From Paenalcaligenes sp052103955 (GTDB lineage Bacteria; Pseudomonadota; Gammaproteobacteria; Burkholderiales; Burkholderiaceae_B), in assembly GCA_052103955.1 (NCBI GenBank), contig JBQELO010000008.1:92580-156579 (forward strand): a stretch of DNA of 64,000 nt, in the 5' to 3' direction. Positions 1 to 7,220 of this stretch are shown in pieces; positions within the stretch are counted from its first letter, which is position 1; the number at the start of each line of letters is the position of its first letter. The position numbers and the translations under genes were made by a program. The notes under the pieces are model-generated. The model searched no databases and was not told where the DNA came from. It saw nothing but the letters and a program-made list of their open reading frames with translations.

Positions 1-834
1 CTCTTGTGGGCTACGGCCTGCGCCTACGCCTTCTGGTGTACCAGTAGCGATGATGTCGCCTGGTTCCAGCGTGATACCAGCGCTGATGTCAGCGATCAGG
101 TGGTTCACGTTGAACAGCATGTGACGTGTGTTGGAGCTTTGTTTGGTCACGCCATTCAGGGTCAGGCTGAGGTTGATGTTGTGTGGGTCTGGCAGTTCGT
201 CAGCCGTAATGATGACGGGGCCAAATGGGGCGTAGGTGTCTTGACCTTTGGAGTAGATCCACTGACCAGCACGGCGGCAATCGCGTGCGCTCACGTCGAT
301 CATGGCGCTGTAGCCAAACACGTAGTTCAGTGCATCTTCTTTGTTTACACGTTTTGCACGTGTACCCATGATGACGGCCAACTCAACTTCCCAGTCCATT
401 TGTTGGGTGATGTTTTTGTTGTGCTCGATTGCATCGCCAGGGCCAACAACGGTGGTTGGTGGTTTAGAGAAGATCACTGGCTCTTTAGGCAGTTCTTTGG
501 AGGTGTCCAAAGTACGGCTGGATTCGGCTACGTGCTCTACGTAGTTCAGGCCAATACCAAAGATGTTTTTGCGTGGGCGAGGAATAGGGGCCAGCAGCTT
601 AACGTTAGCCAGCGGTACGGCGATGCCTACAGGCATATCGTCGCTGTATTCGTTCAGCAAGCGGGAAACGGCTGTGACTGTAGCAGGACCCATATCGATG
701 AAGTCCAGCATGTTGTCTGGCAGAGGGGTGCCAGTCACAACGCCAAAATCGTGCAGGTCAACAACCAAGTCGTTAACGATAGCGCCTAAACGGCCTGCTG
801 CTGCGGGTTCACTGCGGTAAGTTACGAGACGCAT
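1..834 (-). CDS. Fumarylacetoacetate hydrolase family protein (3' end outside window)
   Basis: FAH-superfamily hydrolase or isomerase; 278 codons are visible from the ATG at 832-834 with no stop before the left edge, so the C-terminus is cut off. The N-terminus (MRLVTYRS) matches the small N-terminal domain of 2-hydroxyhepta-2,4-diene-1,7-dioate isomerase/FAHD1-type proteins, followed by the catalytic domain with the acidic metal-binding stretch DWEVELAVIMG and a GDIIATGTPEGVG segment near the end. It lies 58 bp downstream of gentisate dioxygenase on the same strand, with a GGAG ribosome site. Context suggests fumarylpyruvate or maleylpyruvate hydrolysis, the step after ring cleavage and isomerisation, but the family is broad and substrate is inferred. 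A long opposite-strand frame over this gene is a shadow. Confidence 0.85.
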   Translation of the reverse strand, partial: MRLVTYRSEPAAAGRLGAIVNDLVVDLHDFGVVTGTPLPDNMLDFIDMGPATVTAVSRLLNEYSDDMPVGIAVPLANVKLLAPIPRPRKNIFGIGLNYVEHVAESSRTLDTSKELPKEPVIFSKPPTTVVGPGDAIEHNKNITQQMDWEVELAVIMGTRAKRVNKEDALNYVFGYSAMIDVSARDCRRAGQWIYSKGQDTYAPFGPVIITADELPDPHNINLSLTLNGVTKQSSNTRHMLFNVNHLIADISAGITLEPGDIIATGTPEGVGAGRSPQE

Positions 835-892
835 TTTCTTCTCCAGAGTTACGAAACATGCCTTGCTAGGCATGTAAGGATGCAAAGGTGTT

Positions 893-2020
893 TTAGTTAG
901 TAATGATTTGATGCCCGCCGTTGTCGGCTAAGGCTTCTTCACGATAAAGATTCAGTGCACGCATGGTGGGCAGATCATGGAACGAGAACAAGCAAGCGTC
1001 TTCACTGTTAGAACCGTTGACGTGTTCGTGGAACATCCATGAGGGCACGCAGAAAATATCGTGCTCGTTCCAGTCATAGCGTTTGCCATTAATAATGGAA
1101 TGCCCGTGGCCTTTGGCTACGTGGTAAATAATGCTGCCGGTGTGACGGTGGGCTTTAGTGTGCTGGCCTGGCAGCAGCATTTGCATGCTGGCACCCATGG
1201 TGGCCATCACAGGGCCGCCTGTCAGCGGGTTCAAGTAGTCCATGATCAGGCCATCAAAGGGGCTGCCTTCGGACACTTTGGCATAACGTTGCAACGCTTC
1301 GTAAGTAGGCTCCCACTCGTACTTCAGCAAGGGTGAGTACGGTTTTTGCCAGTCGTGCAAGGTAGGTTTCAGGCCTGCGCCGCCCCAAATGTTGGTGGCG
1401 TCATTCACCGGGTAGGTCACGGCTTGCTGCAAATCTGGGTGCACAGCGTAAAAGCCTGCTTCCAGTGCATTGACCAGAGGAATATCCAAACCGTCTTGCC
1501 AGATGCAAGTCGTGCCGTCGGAACTTACGCCGTGTTCGTGCCACGAGCCATTAGGCGTGAGCACAAAGTCATTGGCGCCCAAAGTCATTTTGTGGCCGTC
1601 TACAACGGTGTAAGCGCCTGCGCCTTCCATAATGAAACGCAAGGCAGACGACGAGTGTGCGTGTGCCGACGCTGCTTCACCGGGGTGCATCACCTGCAAG
1701 CCCGAGTACAACCAACCCACGGCAGCCGCGAAATCACGACGGCCAGGGTTGTTTAAGTAAATAACACGGCGACCGGCTTGTTCTGGGGTGACCAAATCTA
1801 CCGAACGCAGCACGTAGTCGCGCAAATCTTTGAAGCGCCATACGACTGGGACAGAGTCCGACTTAGGTTCCCACGGTTCAATTTTATTGGCGACGTTCCA
1901 CAGCGCACCCGTTTCAAACTTTTCCAGTTCGCGGTAGTACGCAATGAGTTCGGGCGTGTCAGTAACGTTGGCACGTCCAATCACATCTTCTTTGTAGGTG
2001 TCATAGCGTTCTTGTGTCAT
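893..2020 (-). CDS. Gentisate 1,2-dioxygenase
   Basis: Cupin-fold Fe(II) ring-cleaving dioxygenase of 375 residues, the usual size for the family, converting gentisate to maleylpyruvate. The N-terminal cupin carries the metal ligands in a HAH pair (H120, H122) and WHEH (H161, H163 region). A second cupin-like half follows, with HTKAHRHTGS and MFHEHVNG segments. Start ATG has a strong AAAGGAG site. It sits between the flavin hydroxylase (43 bp upstream) and the FAH-family hydrolase (58 bp downstream), which is the expected order for gentisate formation, cleavage and hydrolysis. Homologues acting on salicylate or 1-hydroxy-2-naphthoate belong to the same family, so substrate rests partly on context. 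Confidence 0.93.
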   Translation of the reverse strand: MTQERYDTYKEDVIGRANVTDTPELIAYYRELEKFETGALWNVANKIEPWEPKSDSVPVVWRFKDLRDYVLRSVDLVTPEQAGRRVIYLNNPGRRDFAAAVGWLYSGLQVMHPGEAASAHAHSSSALRFIMEGAGAYTVVDGHKMTLGANDFVLTPNGSWHEHGVSSDGTTCIWQDGLDIPLVNALEAGFYAVHPDLQQAVTYPVNDATNIWGGAGLKPTLHDWQKPYSPLLKYEWEPTYEALQRYAKVSEGSPFDGLIMDYLNPLTGGPVMATMGASMQMLLPGQHTKAHRHTGSIIYHVAKGHGHSIINGKRYDWNEHDIFCVPSWMFHEHVNGSNSEDACLFSFHDLPTMRALNLYREEALADNGGHQIITN

Positions 2021-2063
2021 TGTTGTCTCCTTTGATCTTCAGCCATGTAGCACGTGAGGGGGG

Positions 2064-4352
2064 CTAGCGTGAGAGCCAGTCCTTACCCCACAGATAGGGG
2101 GCAGGCCATGTGATGTCCTGATAGCCTAGCTTGGCAGCCTCATGTAGAGGCCAAGCAGGGTTAGCCAGGAAGCCACGGGAAAGCGCACATAAATCGGCAC
2201 GGCCTGCGGCAATGATGCTATTAGCATGGTCTGCTTCAAGAATCGCACCCACAGCCATCGTTGGAATGGATGCTTCATTACGAATGCGGTCAGCAAACGG
2301 TGTTTGGAACATACGGCCATACACCGGTTTTTGATGCGCAACCACTTCACCACTGGATACATCTACCAGATCAGCGCCGACGGCTTTAAAGTGCTTCGCA
2401 ATTTCCACGGCATCGTCTGGGGTAATACCGCCTTCAGCCCAATCGTGTGCCGAAATACGTACCAACAAGGGTTTGTTGGATGACAGTGCAGCACGCATGG
2501 CTTTAAGCACTTCTACGGGGTAGCGCAGACGTTGCTCTAAGCTGCCACCGAACTCATCAGTGCGTTGGTTAGTAAGCGGGGAGATAAAACTGGACAACAA
2601 GTAGCCGTGGCCTGCTTGCAGTTCTACGCAGTCAAAACCGGCTGCATCGGCACGTTTAGTGGCGGCGACGAACGCATCGCGAATGTCTGCCATTTGTGCT
2701 GCGGTCAGCGCACTAGGGGTGGCGCTGTAGTCGTCATAAGCAATAGCCGAGGCAGACACCAAATCCCAGTTGCCAGAAGGCAAAGGTTTGTTGGCACGTT
2801 CCCAACCTACTTGCGTAGAGCCGCGACGGCCAGCGTGACCTAATTGAATACCAATGCGGGCATCCAAACTATGCACGTGATCTACGATTTTTTTCCAAGC
2901 AGCGGTTTGTTCGTCATTCCATAAGCCCGCACACCCAGGGGTCACGCGGCCTTCTGGGGTGACAGCAGTCATTTCAGCCATCAACAGAGCGGCACCCCCC
3001 AAGGCTCTGGCGCCATAGTGGGTGTGATGGAAATCGTTCACCATGCCGTCTTTAGCCGAGTACATCAACGTAGGGGCAAAGACCACGCGGTTTTTTAGGG
3101 TCATGCCGCGCAGGGTGAAGGGCGTAAACATAGGAGGCGGGGCTTGCTCGCCTTTTTCCAGTTTTAGGCCAGCATCCGTGGCGAACCAGCGCTCAAAGTC
3201 GGCAATACCTTCAGGGTCACGCAAGCGCAGGTTTTCGTGCGAGATGCGTTGCGAACGAGTGAGCATGGAGTAGGTGAATTGCTCTGGTGCCATATTGGCG
3301 TAACGCGCTACGTTTTCGAACCACTCGGTAGAGTTACGGGCAGCGTTTTGAATGCGCAGCACATCAATACCACGTGCGGCTTCATATTCTTTTAGAGCGG
3401 TTTCCAAATTGACGTCATCGTTCAGATGTTGAGCCAATGAGATAGAGTCTTCCAGCGCTAACTTCGTGCCTGAACCAATAGAGAAGTGAGCGGTATGGGC
3501 GGCGTCACCCATCAATACAAAGGGGATTTGTTTGCCGTCTACATTTTCCCAATGCACCCATTTACGGCAGATCACACGGGGGAAGCGAATCCAAATCGCC
3601 GAGCCACGTAAGTGCGACGCATTGCTGATCAGTTTGTGACCGTCTAAGTGGGGCGCAAACAGTTTTTCGCAGTAGGCGATGCCTTCTTCTTGGCTCATGT
3701 TTTCGATGCCGGCTTTCTCCCAGACTTCATGCGGTGTTTCCACGATGAAGGTAGATAGGCCATTTTCAAAACGGTAAGCGTGGGCTTGGAACCAGCCGTG
3801 CTCGTTTTCAACAAAGATAAAGTTGAAAGCGTCGAATTTTTTCTCTGTACCTAACCACACAAAACGGCATTGGCGTTCGTCAATGTCGGGTTGGTAGCTT
3901 TGTGCGTATTTGGTGCGGATACGGCTGTTAATACCGTCGGAAGCAATAACCAGATCAGCTTGGTATTTACGGGCAATGTCGGTTTCGTCTTCGACGAAAG
4001 TTTCAAATACCAGTTTCACACCGATTTCTTCACAGCGCGCTTGCAGAATGTTCAGCAGTTTCTTGCGGCCGATGCCAACGAACCCGTGTCCGCGACTACG
4101 CTGTGCGCTGCCTTTGAAGTGCGTTTCGATGTCATCCCAGTGATTAAAGGCATCACCAATGGTTTGCGCAGAAACAGGGTCTGCCTCGCGCAGGTTTTCC
4201 ATGGTGGCATCTGAGAAGACCACGCCCCAGCCAAAGGTATCGTAGGGGCGGTTGCGCTCCACCACGATGATCTCGTTGCTAGGGTCTTGCAGCTTCATTA
4301 GTAGACCGAAATACAGGCCAGCGGGGCCTCCTCCTATGCATACGATCTTCAT
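2064..4352 (-). CDS. Bifunctional salicylyl-CoA 5-hydroxylase / 2-aminobenzoyl-CoA monooxygenase-type flavoenzyme
   Basis: Fusion of two flavin domains (762 residues). Residues 1 to about 390 form a PHBH-like FAD monooxygenase with GGGPAG at 7-12 and a second FAD motif GDAAHTAH from 282. Residues from about 408 to the end are an Old Yellow Enzyme/NADH:flavin oxidoreductase barrel containing IGIQLGHAGRRGS. This architecture is known from 2-aminobenzoyl-CoA monooxygenase/reductase of Azoarcus evansii and from salicylyl-CoA 5-hydroxylases. With a thioesterase just upstream and gentisate dioxygenase just downstream, hydroxylation of salicylyl-CoA to gentisyl-CoA is the most economical reading. 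A GGGAG site precedes the ATG. An AT-rich upstream gap holds a perfect 12-bp palindrome at 4406-4417. Confidence 0.88.
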   Translation of the reverse strand: MKIVCIGGGPAGLYFGLLMKLQDPSNEIIVVERNRPYDTFGWGVVFSDATMENLREADPVSAQTIGDAFNHWDDIETHFKGSAQRSRGHGFVGIGRKKLLNILQARCEEIGVKLVFETFVEDETDIARKYQADLVIASDGINSRIRTKYAQSYQPDIDERQCRFVWLGTEKKFDAFNFIFVENEHGWFQAHAYRFENGLSTFIVETPHEVWEKAGIENMSQEEGIAYCEKLFAPHLDGHKLISNASHLRGSAIWIRFPRVICRKWVHWENVDGKQIPFVLMGDAAHTAHFSIGSGTKLALEDSISLAQHLNDDVNLETALKEYEAARGIDVLRIQNAARNSTEWFENVARYANMAPEQFTYSMLTRSQRISHENLRLRDPEGIADFERWFATDAGLKLEKGEQAPPPMFTPFTLRGMTLKNRVVFAPTLMYSAKDGMVNDFHHTHYGARALGGAALLMAEMTAVTPEGRVTPGCAGLWNDEQTAAWKKIVDHVHSLDARIGIQLGHAGRRGSTQVGWERANKPLPSGNWDLVSASAIAYDDYSATPSALTAAQMADIRDAFVAATKRADAAGFDCVELQAGHGYLLSSFISPLTNQRTDEFGGSLEQRLRYPVEVLKAMRAALSSNKPLLVRISAHDWAEGGITPDDAVEIAKHFKAVGADLVDVSSGEVVAHQKPVYGRMFQTPFADRIRNEASIPTMAVGAILEADHANSIIAAGRADLCALSRGFLANPAWPLHEAAKLGYQDITWPAPYLWGKDWLSR

Positions 4353-4405
4353 GTTTGCTCCCTTTTATAGGTATTACCACGCTGAATTAGATGCAGAGTA
4401 GTATG

Positions 4406-4417
4406 TTTATTAATAAA
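4406..4417. promoter_or_regulatory. AT-rich 12-bp palindrome upstream of the hydroxylase gene
   Basis: TTTATTAATAAA reads the same on both strands and lies about 54 bp upstream of the hydroxylase start codon in a 107-bp AT-rich gap. It could be a MarR-family operator, since two marR genes are in the cluster, but it does not resemble the other dyads near 9471 and 9556, and AT-rich palindromes arise easily by chance. Confidence 0.3.
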
Positions 4418-4459
4418 TAATATACAAATAAAGTATTTAGGTACAGGAAAAAACGCGAT

Positions 4460-4912
4460 TTATTTTGCGCTATCCATTACAGCGGCTTCTTTCTGTACGT
4501 AAGCCTGCATGGGGGTACGTAAAAACTCTGGAATATCAATAGCTTTGTGGGTCACCAGCGAGGTGGTCACAATGACTTGGTTAATCTCCATACGCAGCTG
4601 ACCTTCTAAATCGGTGCATTGCAGGTGCAGTTGAATGGAGCGTCCGCCTAGGCGTTCAATGCTTAGACTAAGAATGACGTCATCACCCATTTTGCTGATG
4701 GCTCTGAAATCAGCATCCAGATGCACGGTGGGTAGACCGACTTTACGATCGGCGATAACGCCGTGAAAACCAATGGTGGGGGCGATGTCGTCAATCCACT
4801 TTTCAAGCAGATCGTTGAACATGACAAAGTACTGCGGATAGAACACAATGCCTGCAGGGTCGCATTCCGAAAAACGAATTCGGTGTTTTTGCGTGTATGG
4901 CTTTGATTCCAT
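4460..4912 (-). CDS. Acyl-CoA thioesterase, 4-hydroxybenzoyl-CoA thioesterase-like
   Basis: Hot-dog fold thioesterase of 150 residues. The motif CDPAGIVFYPQYF near residues 18-30 is the signature of the 4-hydroxybenzoyl-CoA thioesterase/YbgC group, the aspartate being the catalytic residue in the Pseudomonas type. It is placed directly upstream of the aryl-CoA hydroxylase and two genes before gentisate dioxygenase, so release of free gentisate from gentisyl-CoA is the likely role (inference). An AAGGAAAA ribosome site precedes the ATG. Gaps of about 105 bp on both sides mean the genes could have their own promoters or processing sites. Confidence 0.87.
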   Translation of the reverse strand: MESKPYTQKHRIRFSECDPAGIVFYPQYFVMFNDLLEKWIDDIAPTIGFHGVIADRKVGLPTVHLDADFRAISKMGDDVILSLSIERLGGRSIQLHLQCTDLEGQLRMEINQVIVTTSLVTHKAIDIPEFLRTPMQAYVQKEAAVMDSAK

Positions 4913-5016
4913 GCGTTTTCCTTTTTATTTATAGTGACGCCATAAAGCGCTAGGTCTATTTAAAACCAGGCTACCTGCTTGTTATGGTGAGCCTGGCCGG
5001 TGGGATTTATCAGTAA

Positions 5017-5532
5017 TTAGCCAAGGTTCTTTTGCAAATGCACACGCAATTGCCCCAGCTGCTGCAATACTTCTACGATGGCGTCGTGGTCCATGCCATC
5101 GAACAATTCGCTTAGCCATTGGTTGTGTTGGCTAGCCATTTGTTCAAAAGCGCTCTTACCTTTAGGGGTAAGGTGCAGCAACCAGGTACGTCTATCGGTG
5201 GGACTGCTGACTCGCGATACCAAGCCTTCGCGTGAAAGTTCATCGGTTAAACCAGTGATGTTCCCACTGGTCACCATTAAATAGCGGGATAATTCACCCA
5301 TTTTCAGACCTTGAGGGTAGCGATACAGCTGCGCCATGTAGTCGAAACGGGCCAGTGAAATATCAAAATTAGTACGTAGGCGTTTACGTATTTCATCCTC
5401 GATTTGCTTGGTGCATGTCATGAGCCTAAGCCATAGCCGCACAGTGGCTGGGTCTTTAGGGCTAATACGCCCTTCATAGCCGCTGTCTTGCACGAGTTCA
5501 GTAGACAAATCCAAGTCTGTGGTTGGTTGCAT
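5017..5532 (-). CDS. MarR-family transcriptional regulator in the aromatic-CoA cluster
   Basis: Winged-helix MarR regulator of 171 residues from the ATG at 5530-5532. A longer frame reaching 5598 would add a hydrophobic, unMarR-like extension and is rejected, though no strong ribosome site marks the chosen start. The helix-turn-helix lies around GELSRYLMVTSGNITGLTD and the wing contains TDRRTWLLHLT. MarR proteins embedded in aryl-CoA clusters are often repressors released by the aryl-CoA thioester; that is the expected job here but is inference. It lies 156 bp downstream of iorB and 104 bp upstream of the thioesterase, all on one strand. Confidence 0.88.
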   Translation of the reverse strand: MQPTTDLDLSTELVQDSGYEGRISPKDPATVRLWLRLMTCTKQIEDEIRKRLRTNFDISLARFDYMAQLYRYPQGLKMGELSRYLMVTSGNITGLTDELSREGLVSRVSSPTDRRTWLLHLTPKGKSAFEQMASQHNQWLSELFDGMDHDAIVEVLQQLGQLRVHLQKNLG

Positions 5533-5688
5533 TTTCTGATTCCAAGAGCACCCTTCAAGGAGGACGCAGTACGTTAACAATAAAGACCAAGCCGTCACAT
5601 ACGCACGTAGTCAAATTGCATTCTACACTATATTGTTTAGTAGTAAAGTATCTGACGGCTGTCTACAGTAATTGCTGACATAAAGCGC

Positions 5689-7200
5689 TTAAACTAAGGC
5701 GTACGCCTGTCTTGTTTCGTCTAATTTCTTTCCGTGTTCATCGGCCAACGCGGCATCACGCAAGGCGTGTAGCATGTCGGGCGAAATGCGATCAGGGTAT
5801 TGATCCAACACACTCATCAAGGTGGCGAAATTACGCAAACCACGTTGGTGGGTATCACCGTAGCCTTTAACCAAGCGTTGAGCACGCGTAATTTCTAACG
5901 CCAGAGCAGGGTGGCTGGTGGCATGGTTAGCAATGCGCTGCAGCCATTCTTCAATACGTTGTTGTTCAGCTTGGAAGCGCAAGGTGCTACGACGCCAGCG
6001 TTTCATACCACTTAACGTATGCAGCAGCATAAACCCACGTAGTGAGCTGGTTTGGATCACGCGACCTTTGCCCGTCATGCTACGCAGCACTCGATGCCCC
6101 CACGACTTAGGGTTCAACAGCCATCGTGCTAGACGCTGACAAGGCAAGATCTCGCTAATCTCTTCTACCCTAGGGTGCATGTATTCGTTAATAGCCAGAA
6201 TTTGGCCAGACTCCAATTGCACCTCTTGGCTCACACGTTCAAAACGGGTGGCACGGGTTTTGAGTTCGGCTACGCGAATGGCATCTTCAAATGACATCCA
6301 GAGGGCCAAATAACGAGCAGCTTCGCTAAGCAGAAGATGGTCGTCGGCGCGCATTTTTTGGTGCAATGCGCTTAATCGATCTATATACAGCTCGCCATAG
6401 GCTATATCTTGAAAGTCGATTAAACGGCGGGTACCTTCCAGCACTATAGGCTGTGTCTCAATAGGGAAGCTTTGACGTACACGCTCTACTAGTGCCGCTA
6501 CACGTGGGTGTTTGGGCTTTACATTAGCAGGGTCAGGCAGGGCAGGCCTCTCGTCATCGGCATGCTCGTCTTCTGCAGCGTTAACGCGACTGTATGCCGA
6601 ATCAAAGGCACGTAAGCTAGGCTTCACACCTACGCCACCACGTTCAATGGTTTGCTCAAACTGCTCGCGGCTAAAGGGCAGGACGCCGGCTGCTGATAAG
6701 GCGCCAAACATCACGGCGCTGATCACACTGCCTGAGTCTTCTGCGGCTTTGGCCATATTGAAATGGATAAAGCGTTTGGCCGCTTGTTTGGAGTGCTGGA
6801 TCAACGCATCGCTATCTACGCGGCCGTCACCCATGGCGGTTTTTTCGGCAATGGAATACACACGGTGCGTAGAAGCGATGAGCGTAGTGCGGTCATTGGT
6901 CACAATACCGCGTTGTACCGCACGGCCTGCTTCCATCAACTCAGAGGCCAACACAATATCCACGTCGCCCGGCATGGGCATTAGTGACAGGACGGGCTTT
7001 TTGTCCTGAGGGGCCGCGCTAATAGGAAATAGCTCTACATAATAAATGGTGGCACCGGTACGTTGGGCTACGCCAGGCACCGAGGTGGTTTGGGCAAAAT
7101 AACCATTGTGTTCGCCTAAGCTTACTACCCAGTCGGCCAATACGCCACCACCTTCACCGCCCATCGCCAAAATAGCAATTTTTATGGGTTTAACTTGCAT
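5689..7200 (-). CDS. iorB: Indolepyruvate ferredoxin oxidoreductase-type beta subunit with C-terminal extension
   Basis: Partner of the preceding IorA in a 2-oxoacid:ferredoxin oxidoreductase. The N-terminal ~200 residues are the gamma-type domain, opening with ILAMGGEGGGVLADW and a SVPGVAQRTGATIYY segment. The remaining ~300 residues form a mostly helical, Arg/Leu-rich domain like the DUF6537 module that is usually found fused into the very long aerobic indolepyruvate oxidoreductases. The 503 residues are therefore about twice the size of an archaeal IorB. No cysteine clusters are seen. It starts 20 bp after iorA with a GGGAG site. Product: aryl-acetyl-CoA or aroyl-CoA from a 2-oxo acid, exact substrate unknown. 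Confidence 0.82.
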   Translation of the reverse strand: MQVKPIKIAILAMGGEGGGVLADWVVSLGEHNGYFAQTTSVPGVAQRTGATIYYVELFPISAAPQDKKPVLSLMPMPGDVDIVLASELMEAGRAVQRGIVTNDRTTLIASTHRVYSIAEKTAMGDGRVDSDALIQHSKQAAKRFIHFNMAKAAEDSGSVISAVMFGALSAAGVLPFSREQFEQTIERGGVGVKPSLRAFDSAYSRVNAAEDEHADDERPALPDPANVKPKHPRVAALVERVRQSFPIETQPIVLEGTRRLIDFQDIAYGELYIDRLSALHQKMRADDHLLLSEAARYLALWMSFEDAIRVAELKTRATRFERVSQEVQLESGQILAINEYMHPRVEEISEILPCQRLARWLLNPKSWGHRVLRSMTGKGRVIQTSSLRGFMLLHTLSGMKRWRRSTLRFQAEQQRIEEWLQRIANHATSHPALALEITRAQRLVKGYGDTHQRGLRNFATLMSVLDQYPDRISPDMLHALRDAALADEHGKKLDETRQAYALV

Positions 7201-7220
7201 GATTTCTAACTCCCTGCTGC

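Noticed and set aside
4..789. Long open frame on the plus strand at the left edge
   Set aside because: Its translation is Cys/Trp/His-rich with no family resemblance, and it lies antisense to an FAH-family gene whose motifs are clear.
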